From positions 1 through 64,000 of the forward strand of contig CAJQLX010000025.1 in assembly GCA_905479265.1 (NCBI GenBank): DNA of 64,000 bases. Direction: 5' to 3'. Positions 8,316 to 16,568 of the stretch are shown one piece after another (the stretch's first letter is position 1; each line of letters opens with the position of its first letter). The notes under the pieces are model-generated. The model was not told the DNA's origin. It saw nothing but the letters and a program-made list of their open reading frames with translations, and searched no databases. Made by a program: the position numbers and the translations under genes. The DNA is from an uncultured Alphaproteobacteria bacterium. GTDB lineage: Bacteria > Pseudomonadota > Alphaproteobacteria > UBA7985.

Positions 8316-9332
8316 ATGCAGAGCAACTGGACGGACCTGATCAAGCCGACGGCACTCGATATCACCCCGGGTGATGAACCGCTTCGGCAAGCAACGGTCG
8401 TCGCGGAGCCACTCGAGCGTGGTTTTGGTCGTACTCTGGGTAACGCACTCCGTCGCGTTCTCCTGTCCTCCTTGCGAGGTGCCGCAGTGACCGCCATCCA
8501 AATTGATGGTGTCCTGCACGAGTTTTCTTCCATCGCCGGCGTCCGCGAAGACGTAACCGATATCATTCTTAACATTAAGTCTTTGGCGCTCAAGCTGCAC
8601 TCAGACGGTGCTAAGAAGTTTCGCCTCCGTGGCCAAGGCCCGGGTGAAATTACCGCTGGTATGATCGACGGCGGTGCGGATCTCGAAATCATGAATCCGG
8701 ATCTGGTGATTTGTACACTGGATGACGGTGCTGTTCTTTCCATGGAAATCACGGTTGATCACGGCAAGGGCTACCGCCCTGCGTCGACCAACCGTCCAGA
8801 AGACGCGCCGATCGGCCTGATTCCCGTAGACAGCCTGTTTTCCCCGATCAACACGATTTCTTACCAAGTCGAGAACACACGTGTTGGTCAGCAGACTGAT
8901 TATGACAAGCTCACGATGCAGCTTGATACCAACGGTGCCGTAAACCCTGAAGACGCTCTGGCTTTGGCCGCTCGCGTCCTGCAGGACCAGCTGCAGCTGT
9001 TTATCAACTTCGAAGAGCCAAGCCAGAACGTGGCGCAGCAGCCGGAAGAAAACGCATTGCCGTTTAACCGGAATCTGCTTCGCAAAGTGGACGAGCTGGA
9101 ATTGTCTGTTCGTTCTGCAAACTGCTTGAAGAACGACAACATCGTTTACATCGGCGACCTGGTGCAAAAGACCGAAGCAGAAATGCTGCGCACGCCGAAC
9201 TTTGGCCGTAAGTCTCTCAACGAGATCAAAGAAGTTCTGCTGCAAATGGGCCTGCACCTCGGGATGGAAATTCCGAACTGGCCACCAGAGAACATCGAAG
9301 ATCTGGCAAAGCGTCTCGAAGAGCCGTTCTAA
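8316..9332 (+). CDS. rpoA: RNA polymerase alpha subunit
   Basis: Alpha dimerises to start RNA polymerase assembly, and its C-terminal domain binds UP elements and activators. I start at the ATG at 8316, with AGAGG nine bases upstream, giving 338 residues, the normal alphaproteobacterial length; an upstream GTG at 8286 would add ten atypical residues. The N-terminal domain has the [17 protein letters not shown] assembly motif. The C-terminal domain (from about residue 255) has the [13 protein letters not shown] and [14 protein letters not shown] helix-hairpin-helix segments. Confidence 0.98.
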   Translation: MQSNWTDLIKPTALDITPGDEPLRQATVVAEPLERGFGRTLGNALRRVLLSSLRGAAVTAIQIDGVLHEFSSIAGVREDVTDIILNIKSLALKLHSDGAKKFRLRGQGPGEITAGMIDGGADLEIMNPDLVICTLDDGAVLSMEITVDHGKGYRPASTNRPEDAPIGLIPVDSLFSPINTISYQVENTRVGQQTDYDKLTMQLDTNGAVNPEDALALAARVLQDQLQLFINFEEPSQNVAQQPEENALPFNRNLLRKVDELELSVRSANCLKNDNIVYIGDLVQKTEAEMLRTPNFGRKSLNEIKEVLLQMGLHLGMEIPNWPPENIEDLAKRLEEPF

Positions 9333-9355
9333 GCCTGATCATCGTACTGAGAAAA

Positions 9356-9450
9356 GGGGGCGTCTGCGCCCCCGCTTTGTCGTGTTGTTGAGCGATGGGG
9401 CAGAACGCAGGCCACTAAACTGGAAAACCAAGAGGTCTCAATCCTGAGAC
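9356..9450 (+). promoter_or_regulatory. Two stem-loops between rpoA and rplQ
   Basis: GGGGGCG (9356-9362) pairs perfectly with CGCCCCC (9367-9373) around a TCTG tetraloop and is followed by GCTTTG, resembling a weak terminator. A second hairpin, GTCTCA (9435-9440) with TGAGAC (9445-9450), lies 50 bases before the rplQ start. Confidence 0.55.
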
Positions 9451-9499
9451 ACTCCGGCGGCGCACAAGCGCTAACAACACAGTAAACAGGAGTTGTACC

Positions 9500-9934
9500 A
9501 TGCGGCATCGCATGTCCGGGCGTAAGCTCAATCGTACCAGCACCCACCGTAAGGCGATGTTTGCGAACATGGCTGTGGCTCTGCTCAAGCACGAACAAAT
9601 CAAAACCACGCTGCCTAAAGCCAAGGATCTGCGCCGCTACGTCGATCGCTTGATCACGCTTGGTAAGAAAGGCACCTTGGCTGCACGTCGTCAGGCGCTG
9701 TCCCAGCTGCACAACGACAACACCATCGCTCAGAAGCTGTTTGACGAATTGGCGAGCCGCTACGAGAAGCGCGACGGTGGTTACACCCGCGTGCTCAAGG
9801 CTGGCTTCCGCTTTGGCGATATGGCGCCGATGGCGTTCATCGAGCTGGTTGATCGTGACCCCGACGCAAAGGGTCAGGATAGCGGCCCGACCATGTACGA
9901 AGACGACGAAGAAGACGACTTCGACGACGAGTAA
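9500..9934 (+). CDS. rplQ: 50S ribosomal protein L17 with acidic tail
   Basis: L17 lies near the peptide exit of the large subunit. The 144-residue product starts with [20 protein letters not shown], continues with the [19 protein letters not shown] core, and has the family's [18 protein letters not shown] segment near residues 108-125. After that comes a tail ending in a dozen mostly Asp/Glu residues (about 133-144). The strongly acidic tail is not part of the conserved fold and is unusual on an otherwise basic ribosomal protein. The gene is last in the alpha operon and is followed by a strong terminator. Confidence 0.97.
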   Translation: MRHRMSGRKLNRTSTHRKAMFANMAVALLKHEQIKTTLPKAKDLRRYVDRLITLGKKGTLAARRQALSQLHNDNTIAQKLFDELASRYEKRDGGYTRVLKAGFRFGDMAPMAFIELVDRDPDAKGQDSGPTMYEDDEEDDFDDE

Positions 9935-9960
9935 AAATACGGCGCTACGCTGTTTTTTCA

Positions 9961-9986
9961 AAAGGGCGGTTTTTCCGCCCTTTTTT
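9961..9986 (+). terminator. Rho-independent terminator of the alpha operon
   Basis: AAAGGGCGG (9961-9969) pairs perfectly with CCGCCCTTT (9975-9983) around a TTTTT loop, and the T-run extends to 9986. It lies 27 bases after the rplQ stop. Confidence 0.9.
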
Positions 9987-10047
9987 ATTGCCTCATTCTC
10001 GTTAGCTTACCGGCGGATCACCGTCGTTTTGAACCCTGGAGCCTCAC

Positions 10048-10473
10048 ATGTCCCTTACTTTGCAAAACGCTCAAACCATCATTGCCGCTGCCTTTGAAAA
10101 GGGCGGGGCGTTGGGGCTGAAGCCTCTTTCCGTCGCTGTCTTGGATGCGGGCGGGCATGTCATGGCGTTTGCGCGTCAGGATGGATCGTCAAACCTGCGC
10201 TTTAAGATCGCCGAAGGCAAAGCGGCCGGTGCCATTGCCTTGGGCATGGGCTCACGAGCAATCTTTGAGCGGGCTCAGCAGCAGCCTTATTTTGTTGGCG
10301 CGTTGAATGGTCTGATGGATGGCTCAATGGTCCCGGTTCCGGGCGGTGTTCTGATCATGGACGGCGGCACGCTGATCGGTGCCGTTGGTGTGACCGGTGA
10401 TACATCGGACAACGACGAGATCGCTGCCATCGCCGGTATCGAGGCCGCCGGCCTGACGGCGAATGCTGGATAA
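10048..10473 (+). CDS. HbpS/GlcG-like heme-binding family protein
   Basis: The 141-residue product is a single PF03928-type domain (HbpS, GlcG and relatives): the N-terminal helix LTLQNAQTIIAAAFEKG, the VAVLDAGGHVMAFARQDG strand pair, and a C-terminal GGVLIMDGGTLIGAVGVTG segment are all characteristic. Some members bind heme or degradation products of it; others are linked to glycolate or small-molecule metabolism, so the ligand is uncertain. No signal peptide is seen. The Sco-type gene begins on the base after its stop codon, which indicates a two-gene operon and hints at a cofactor or metal role. A GGAG ribosome binding site precedes the ATG. Confidence 0.85.
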   Translation: MSLTLQNAQTIIAAAFEKGGALGLKPLSVAVLDAGGHVMAFARQDGSSNLRFKIAEGKAAGAIALGMGSRAIFERAQQQPYFVGALNGLMDGSMVPVPGGVLIMDGGTLIGAVGVTGDTSDNDEIAAIAGIEAAGLTANAG

Positions 10474-11040
10474 ATGAAAGTCCTAGGCGGCGCTTTAGGG
10501 GTTTTGGCGGTCGGCATTTTGGCGGCCACCTTCGCATTTTGGCCCGCGCCGCCGGCGGATTCACCCTTGAGTATTGGTGGTGATTTCCGGCTGATGCATG
10601 AAAGTGGTGAGGTCTGGGACACGGCCCAAGCCTTTGCGAACCGGCCCATGCTGGTTTACTTCGGCTACACCTATTGCCCCGATGTTTGCCCTACGACGCT
10701 TTTGGATATGATCGTGGCCAGCGAAGCGACAGCGGTTGATGAGGCGCTTGTGTTTGTGAGCGTAGATCCCGCGCGCGACAACGCGGCGGACCTTGCCGCG
10801 TACACCGATTTATTCGACGCTCACCTGCACGGTTTTACCGGGACGCCTGCGGCGCTAGAGGCGGTAAAGACCGACTGGGCCATTTTCTCAGCGCGGCATG
10901 ATTCGCCGGAATTCACCGACTACCTGCTCGATCACACCACGCTGACCTTCTTAACCGATGCGCAGCACCGGGTGGTCGAGGTGTTTCGGGACAGCGCGAC
11001 GGCTGCAACCATCGCGGACACCATCAACACCCGGTTCTAG
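10474..11040 (+). CDS. Sco1/SenC family copper chaperone-like protein
   Basis: Sco proteins are membrane-anchored, thioredoxin-like proteins that deliver copper to the CuA site of cytochrome c oxidase or act as thiol-redox partners. The 188-residue product has an N-terminal membrane anchor (residues 1-24), the GYTYCPDVCPTT motif with the CxxxC copper pair near residues 67-71, and the conserved downstream His in LLDHTTLTFL. All three expected copper ligands are present. Length is typical. It directly abuts the upstream HbpS-like gene, and its stop codon touches that of the convergent flavoprotein gene. Confidence 0.92.
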   Translation: MKVLGGALGVLAVGILAATFAFWPAPPADSPLSIGGDFRLMHESGEVWDTAQAFANRPMLVYFGYTYCPDVCPTTLLDMIVASEATAVDEALVFVSVDPARDNAADLAAYTDLFDAHLHGFTGTPAALEAVKTDWAIFSARHDSPEFTDYLLDHTTLTFLTDAQHRVVEVFRDSATAATIADTINTRF

Positions 11041-12048
11041 TCAGCGCGCTTTGGCCCATTGGGTCAGCTGTTGACCCGCATGGTGGCCTGACTGCCAAGC
11101 AGACTGAATCCCAAAAAAAGGCAAGTGCGGCGGGTTGAGCCAGTCACCGGCCAAGGCCAACCCCAGGCCGGGGTCGAAGAAACTAACGTCATCGCGCGCC
11201 ACCGCCGGCCCTTCCGCGTTGGCGAAACGCCAGCGGTGTGCCGTTGTGTAAATGGTTTGCGGCAAGGGCGCATCGAGCCAATGTTCGAAGGCGGCGAGCA
11301 GGTCGCTGATAACCTCTTCCTTTGGGTGATCGATGAATTGCTCGCTGATGTCTGATGCCGCATGGAACACCCAAGTCTCTGGTGCGCGGTCACGCTGCGG
11401 TTTCGAATTGTTCCGCGCCGCCCACGCCAGCGGCTCACCGTCCATGACGATACCATCAAAGCCGGTTTTAACAGGTCGCTGGAACGCTGCCATAACGGTC
11501 CAAACGGCGCGCATGGTGCTGGTGGCTTGCTCGAACGGTTCGCTTAGGATGCCGGCGGTGAGCCGCTGTGCCTGTTCCGGTGGGCAAGTGAGCAGTACGG
11601 CGTCATACGTGCCCAGAACCCGCCCTTCGCCGTCCAGCAGCCCCCATTGGCCATCGGGCTCTGCGACCACACTGGCGATTTCCACAGGCAGGTAAAGGTT
11701 TAGACCCTCAGCCAGCATTTTGGGTAAGGCGCTCATGCTTGGTGCGCCAACAAAAGGCGTGATGTTGGCGGGCAATCCGGAAAACTGACCTTTCCAACGC
11801 TGCGCCTTGGTGGCAATCATCCACTTACGAAGCACGCCCTTGAAGTCTCCGTCCGTTGCGCCGATCAGTTGCGCGCCGTGGTCAAAGGCGAAATCGTCAC
11901 GCCGCCGGGTCGCACACCGCCCACCCACGCCGCGGCCTTTGTCAAAGACAGTCACGGACATGCCGGCGCGGTGGCAAATCTGGGCGGCGGTGAGGCCTGC
12001 GATACCGCTGCCAATCACGGCCAAGGATGTTTCAGAAAGTCGGGGCAT
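11041..12048 (-). CDS. Renalase-like FAD/NAD(P)-binding oxidoreductase
   Basis: The 335-residue product begins with a Rossmann dinucleotide-binding fold: LAVIGSGIAGLTAAQICHRAG at the N-terminus with the GxGxxG pattern, then the acidic end of strand 2 (VFDKGRGVGGRCATRR). The GGRCATRR block and the C-terminal LALAGDWL...GIQSAWQSG segment, which contacts FAD, match the renalase/YP_ family of bacterial flavoproteins. The substrate is unknown; some relatives oxidise aberrant dihydronicotinamide dinucleotides. No signal peptide. It converges on the Sco-type gene with no bases between the two stop codons. Confidence 0.8.
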   Translation of the reverse strand: MPRLSETSLAVIGSGIAGLTAAQICHRAGMSVTVFDKGRGVGGRCATRRRDDFAFDHGAQLIGATDGDFKGVLRKWMIATKAQRWKGQFSGLPANITPFVGAPSMSALPKMLAEGLNLYLPVEIASVVAEPDGQWGLLDGEGRVLGTYDAVLLTCPPEQAQRLTAGILSEPFEQATSTMRAVWTVMAAFQRPVKTGFDGIVMDGEPLAWAARNNSKPQRDRAPETWVFHAASDISEQFIDHPKEEVISDLLAAFEHWLDAPLPQTIYTTAHRWRFANAEGPAVARDDVSFFDPGLGLALAGDWLNPPHLPFFGIQSAWQSGHHAGQQLTQWAKAR

Positions 12049-12286
12049 GGGTCCTCAGGAATGAAACTTCAGCAAAACTCAGTCATTTCAATCGCATAAC
12101 AAAAGAATTTCACAAACTAGATTAAATATTATACGATGCAGGCGTTGTGGAAACCCAATCTCGCGCGCACGTCTCGAATTTGACGCGAAGGCGCTATCGT
12201 TTGTCCGGTTTTCTAAAACATTAATTCAGGCGGTCCTCGACATTTTCAAGAGGGCAACGCGCTTTTTAAAATACGGGAGCTGGGCC

Positions 12287-13165
12287 TTGATTTCCTTTGG
12301 CCGGATTACGAGCGCATTTGTGCGCCGTGCAATTGCTGTAACGTTGCTGCTGGGCTTGTCTGCCTGTGCGCAAAAAAACGAACCCAAGCAAGAAATACGC
12401 GTGACCGAGTTCGCGATGGCGCAACGCGCTGCGAGTTTGGAGAAGGTGCGGCCCTATGGGTTGTTCCGGCAAGCGGGCCGGGAATGGGAAAAGCTGGAGA
12501 TGACGCCCGAAGAGCTGGCGGCTCCCGGGCGTCGCTGCATCCGTCAGAACAACTACTGGTGCGTAAAAACCCCGCCAACCGAGCGTTGGCGTGGACAAGT
12601 GGGCGAAGACAACTCCGGCCACGCGATTTTTGCTGACCCCGTCTATTCCGCTCGAGCCTTTGCGCGGCTGATGCGGAATTACCGCTTCAAGCATGAAATT
12701 ATCACGGCGCGAGAGCTCGCCATGCGGTATGCGCCACCAAGCGATTGTATTGGGACGCTGAGCTATTGCCCCGTGAGCACAGCGACGCCTATTCCCCGCA
12801 ATTGGACGCGGGGCTCGATGGATGGAAAGACCGTCGCCTATACGGAAACCCAGCCCAGCAGTGCGTTCCAGCGTGCGAAGACCTCGGCCTGTGAAACGCC
12901 GGTGTTGTATTGTCCCCGTGGCTTCAACGACAGTCTGACCTATGCCTCGGCTTTGGCAAAGGCTGTGGGCGCCCGGTCGATTGATCAAAACATTGGTTTG
13001 TTTGATCGCGCAGGTTTGCTGCACTACGCCCGCGCTCAAAAGCTTTATCAGGCCATGGCGCGGTACGAGATGGGCGCCGATTATGCTGTTGATCCGACGC
13101 TAATCCGGCGCGGTATGGTGATGGAGGCGCAAGACTACCTCACCGACAAGGGCCGCTTGCACTAG
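12287..13165 (+). CDS. Lipoprotein with P5-like phage structural domain and three Cys pairs
   Basis: The 292-residue product has a lipoprotein signal peptide with lipobox LSAC (Cys27), so the mature protein is probably anchored in the outer membrane facing the periplasm. From residue 82 it resembles a family known mainly from phages and prophages as structural protein P5-like: IRQNN (85-89), WRGQVGEDNSGHAIF (101-115), a YxxRAxARLMRNY helix (120-132), and ITARELAMRYAPPS (139-152). In phage relatives the last block is followed by an N-x-T/Y segment, here NDSLTYASALAKAVGA (214-229), but an insert of about 60 residues separates the two. Six cysteines form three close pairs: 84/92, 154/161, 202/209. 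I infer the relationship from memory of the motif pattern. The start is a TTG with GGGAGCTGGG upstream; a GTG at 12320 is the alternative. Function unknown. Confidence 0.7.
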   Translation: MISFGRITSAFVRRAIAVTLLLGLSACAQKNEPKQEIRVTEFAMAQRAASLEKVRPYGLFRQAGREWEKLEMTPEELAAPGRRCIRQNNYWCVKTPPTERWRGQVGEDNSGHAIFADPVYSARAFARLMRNYRFKHEIITARELAMRYAPPSDCIGTLSYCPVSTATPIPRNWTRGSMDGKTVAYTETQPSSAFQRAKTSACETPVLYCPRGFNDSLTYASALAKAVGARSIDQNIGLFDRAGLLHYARAQKLYQAMARYEMGADYAVDPTLIRRGMVMEAQDYLTDKGRLH

Positions 13166-13182
13166 GCTCGCGTTCAGGCGTT

Positions 13183-14205
13183 TCAGGCGTTGGCGGCGGC
13201 AATCACGGCGTCAACGTCTTCTTGGTGCGTGTTAAACGCTGTCACCATGCGCACGGCGGTTGGGCCGTCGTCTGGCCAGTCGTAAAAATAAGCGCCTGCA
13301 TCCATCAGTTTTGTTTGCAGCGCGGGTTCCATCGCCATGAAAATCTGATTGCCCGACGGCGGGCGGCACAGCTCGATGCCGTCCACAGCGGACAGGCCAT
13401 CGGCCAACCGTTGCGCCATGCGATTGGCATGCTGCGCGTTATCGAGCCACAAGTCATCGTTCAGGTAAGCGGCCAAAGGGGCGGAGAGGATCCGCATTTT
13501 CGAATATAAGTGCCCGGCGCGCTTGCGTCTGAATTCCAGCTCTTCGGCGACGGTGGGGTCAAAGCACACGATGATCTCGCCCGCCATGGCCCCATTTTTC
13601 GTCGCGCCAAAAACCAGAATATCCACGCCCAAACGCCAAGTCATGTCCGCAGGCGATACGTTTAGCCCAACAATCGCATTGGCAAAGCGCGCGCCATCCA
13701 TATGGATTTTCAGATCGTGCGACTTGGCGATTTCTGTGAGTTCAGTGAGTTCGTCCAGGGTATAGGTCACGCCGTATTCGTTCATTTGCGTGACGGACAG
13801 CGCTGCCGGCTGGGGATGGTGGATGACGCCCTTGCCAAAAATGGCGCCGCGCAGCTCTGCCGGGTCAATCTTGCCGTTCTCACCATCCAGCGTCACCAGC
13901 CGCGCGCCAGCGGTTGCAGCTTGAACGGCGTTTGCCTCGTCCACCACGATATGCGACGTGCGGTGGCAGTAGATCGCGCCCCAAGCCGGTGTCATGGTCG
14001 CCAGAGCCAAGGCATTGGCGGCAGACCCCGTTCCAACCAAGACAGTCTTGAGGCGATCGTGTTCAAAAATGCGGCGGCATTCTTGTTCGACTTGCGCATT
14101 GAAAGGATCTTCGCCGTAGGCATTTAGCGTTTGATCGTTAATATCGGCGAGTGCTTGAAGCAGGGCAGGGTGAGCACCTGCAACATTGTCGGAGGCGAAG
14201 TTCAT
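13183..14205 (-). CDS. ltaE: Low-specificity L-threonine aldolase
   Basis: This PLP enzyme cleaves L-threonine or allo-threonine to glycine and acetaldehyde. The 340-residue product has the N-terminal FASDNVAGAHP segment, the GTGSAANALAL phosphate-binding turn, HMDGARFANA with the Asp that contacts the PLP ring nitrogen, and GATKNGAM with the PLP-binding Lys. Length normal. It is divergent from rluD with 46 bases between the starts, and converges on the lipoprotein gene with 17 bases between stops. No clear ribosome binding site is seen before the ATG. Confidence 0.93.
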   Translation of the reverse strand: MNFASDNVAGAHPALLQALADINDQTLNAYGEDPFNAQVEQECRRIFEHDRLKTVLVGTGSAANALALATMTPAWGAIYCHRTSHIVVDEANAVQAATAGARLVTLDGENGKIDPAELRGAIFGKGVIHHPQPAALSVTQMNEYGVTYTLDELTELTEIAKSHDLKIHMDGARFANAIVGLNVSPADMTWRLGVDILVFGATKNGAMAGEIIVCFDPTVAEELEFRRKRAGHLYSKMRILSAPLAAYLNDDLWLDNAQHANRMAQRLADGLSAVDGIELCRPPSGNQIFMAMEPALQTKLMDAGAYFYDWPDDGPTAVRMVTAFNTHQEDVDAVIAAANA

Positions 14206-14251
14206 GGTTAAGCCAAAGACCCAGAGTTTGAATGGTATGGAAACCTAACCC

Positions 14252-15229
14252 GTGGATGATCTCGACGATAGCGCGAAACTGACGCTGCAAGTGGCGGACG
14301 AAGAACAGGGCAAGCGCCTGGACCATTTGTTGGCCAAGCATTTCCCCGATATTTCGCGCAGCCGCATCAAGGCGCTGATCGTGGATGGAAAGGTTACGGT
14401 CGATGGCGTGGTCTCCAAAGCCCCGGCCCTGCGCGTAAAGACCGTTGGCGCAGCGGTGGAAATGCACGTCCCGCCCACTGTTTCCGTCGATTTGCTGCCT
14501 CAAGATCTTCCGCTCGATATTCTGTATGAAGACGAGCACCTGATTATCATCAATAAAGCAGCCGGTATGGTGGTGCATCCCGCACCAGGGCACCCGGATG
14601 GCACGCTGGTCAACGCCCTGTTGCATCATTGCGGAGAAACCCTGTTGGGTATCGGTGGCGAACGGCGTCCGGGTATTGTGCATCGGCTGGATAAGGACAC
14701 CAGCGGGGTCATGGTCGCAGCCAAGCATCAGGCAGCGCACGAAGGGCTTTCTGCGTTATTTGCCGAGCACGACCTAGAGCGAACCTATCAGGCTGTGCTG
14801 TGGGGTGCGCCCAGTCCGACGTCAGGCGTAGTCGAAGGGGCCATTGGTCGTGACCGGATGAACCGTAAAAAGATGGCTGTTGACCTGAAACATGGAAAAG
14901 AAGCTGTCACCCATTATCAGGTTCTCAAGCATTTGGGTTTGGGTGCCACACAGGTCGCCTGCACGCTGGAAACCGGACGGACCCACCAGATCAGAGTCCA
15001 CATGAGCGCCATCGGTCACTCCCTGATGGGCGATCCGCTCTATGGTCGGGCGTCCCCGGCCCGCAAGGCTCGTTTCACCGAAGAGCAGCAAAAGGCGATT
15101 GCCGCTTTTCCTCGGCAAGCGCTTCACGCCGCCGTTCTCGGATTCGTTCATCCGATCACAAAGGACTTTGTTCGGTTCGAAAGTGAGCTTCCGGCTGACA
15201 TGGAAAATCTGATCAACGCATTAAGTTGA
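14252..15229 (+). CDS. rluD: 23S rRNA pseudouridine synthase, RluD type
   Basis: RluD makes pseudouridines in helix 69 of 23S rRNA. The 325-residue product has an N-terminal S4 RNA-binding domain (about residues 15-75, with KRLDHLLAKHFPDISRSRIK) and a catalytic domain with HRLDKDTSGVM (about residues 145-155), which includes the catalytic Asp. TGRTHQIRVHM and the LMGDPLYG block complete the RluA/RluD family signature. The start is GTG at 14252; there is no suitable ATG. In RluA-family terms the S4 domain favours RluD over RluA. Confidence 0.93.
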   Translation: MDDLDDSAKLTLQVADEEQGKRLDHLLAKHFPDISRSRIKALIVDGKVTVDGVVSKAPALRVKTVGAAVEMHVPPTVSVDLLPQDLPLDILYEDEHLIIINKAAGMVVHPAPGHPDGTLVNALLHHCGETLLGIGGERRPGIVHRLDKDTSGVMVAAKHQAAHEGLSALFAEHDLERTYQAVLWGAPSPTSGVVEGAIGRDRMNRKKMAVDLKHGKEAVTHYQVLKHLGLGATQVACTLETGRTHQIRVHMSAIGHSLMGDPLYGRASPARKARFTEEQQKAIAAFPRQALHAAVLGFVHPITKDFVRFESELPADMENLINALS

Positions 15230-15237
15230 TTATTTTC

Positions 15238-15265
15238 TTGTTTTGTTCTCACGCTTTTGCATAAT
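15238..15265 (+). promoter_or_regulatory. Candidate promoter of rpoH
   Basis: TTGTTT (15238-15243) is followed after 16 bases by CATAAT (15260-15265), a good -10 match, just after the rluD stop. It would give an AT-rich leader of roughly 195 bases. A CTTGAA at 15322-15327 resembles an RpoH-type -35 box, but I cannot find a convincing partner for it. No gene lies in the 239-base stretch 15230-15468. Confidence 0.4.
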
Positions 15266-15468
15266 CACAGGCCTGTGACCGCATTTTAGTGCAATTTAAT
15301 CACACTTTTGCGGCTACACGCCTTGAAATCGCCGTGAGAAATGCTTTTCTTAACAATAACAAAACGCGCAACGCGAAAAAAAACAAACGGCCCGTGTCGG
15401 AAATGCCACAGAACACCAACTGTGGAATTTTAAACAAACGAGTGGGTCAACTTAAGGAGATGAACCCA

Positions 15469-16365
15469 ATGGCGAACGTAGCATCGATCCCCAGTCTAAG
15501 CGGCGAAGGCAATCTGTCTCGCTACCTCGACGAGATCCGCAAATTTCCGATGCTCTCTGCCGATGAAGAATTCATGCTGGCGAAGGCATGGGCTGAGCGC
15601 GAAGACACGCAAGCCGCCCACAAGATGGTGACATCTCACCTTCGCCTCGTTGCTAAAATCGCCATGGGCTACCGTGGCTACGGTCTGCCGGTGTCGGATC
15701 TGATTTCCGAAGGGAACGTCGGAATGATGCAGGCGGTAAAGCGCTTTGACGCTGACAAAGGTTTCCGCTTGGCGACATACGCCATGTGGTGGATCCGCGC
15801 TTCGATCCAGGAATACATCCTGCGGTCTTGGTCGTTGGTCAAAATGGGTACAACGGCGGCTCAGAAGAAGCTGTTCTTTAACCTGCGCAAGCTGAAAGGC
15901 CAGATGCAGGCAATTGAGGACGGCGATCTTTCCCCAGAGCACGTCAAGAAAATCGCAACGCATCTGGATGTGCCAGAAGAGGAAGTTGTGAACATGAACC
16001 GCCGTATGGCGGGCGCAGACCACTCGTTGAACGCTCCTTTGCGTGCGGACAGCGAAGGCGAATGGCAGGACTGGCTCGTAGATGACGACCAGACCTCGCA
16101 AGAAGCCACTTTGGTGGAAAGCGATGAGTTTCGGAAGCGTCACGCGTTGCTTGAGGAGGCTATGGCCGACCTGAACGACCGCGAGAAGCACATCATCACG
16201 GAGCGCCGGTTGGCCGAGGATCCAACCACGCTCGAAGACCTGGCAAAGGTCTACAATATCTCGCGGGAGCGAGTGCGGCAGATTGAGGTTCGCGCCTTTG
16301 AAAAACTGCAGCAGAAGATGGTCTCTATGGCCAAAGAGCAGCGGCTTCCCATGGCTGTTGCTTAG
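15469..16365 (+). CDS. rpoH: Heat-shock sigma factor RpoH
   Basis: RpoH (sigma-32) directs RNA polymerase to heat-shock promoters. The start is the ATG at 15469, nine bases after AAGGAG; this gives 298 residues, normal for the family. An ATG at 15460 touches the AAGGAG and is unlikely. Region 2 contains DLISEGNVGMMQAVKRFD and the YAMWWIRASIQEYIL segment of region 2.4. The RpoH box AQKKLFFNLR (residues 131-140) distinguishes it from other sigma-70 members. Region 4 has the NISRERVRQIEVRAFEKL helix-turn-helix. A strong terminator follows, so it is probably a single-gene unit. Confidence 0.97.
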   Translation: MANVASIPSLSGEGNLSRYLDEIRKFPMLSADEEFMLAKAWAEREDTQAAHKMVTSHLRLVAKIAMGYRGYGLPVSDLISEGNVGMMQAVKRFDADKGFRLATYAMWWIRASIQEYILRSWSLVKMGTTAAQKKLFFNLRKLKGQMQAIEDGDLSPEHVKKIATHLDVPEEEVVNMNRRMAGADHSLNAPLRADSEGEWQDWLVDDDQTSQEATLVESDEFRKRHALLEEAMADLNDREKHIITERRLAEDPTTLEDLAKVYNISRERVRQIEVRAFEKLQQKMVSMAKEQRLPMAVA

Positions 16366-16461
16366 ACGACCGACTATCGAGGATGGAGCCGCTTTCAGGA
16401 GCTTTTTCATTCTCTTCTCCGACCCCTCGCAGCTCGCACCCCAACTGAGCAGCGAAACTTA

Positions 16462-16504
16462 GCCCCGCCGGATATCCATCTCCATCCGGCGGGGCATTTT
16501 TTTT
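16462..16504 (+). terminator. Rho-independent terminator of rpoH
   Basis: GCCCCGCCGGAT (16462-16473) pairs perfectly over 12 bases with ATCCGGCGGGGC (16484-16495), with a ten-base loop, followed by A and eight T. Confidence 0.93.
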
Positions 16505-16568
16505 GGCGTAAACGTCCCCCAAGTGTATGGTCTTAACCACAACGAAATTAGCCTTAGGGATCGGGCAT

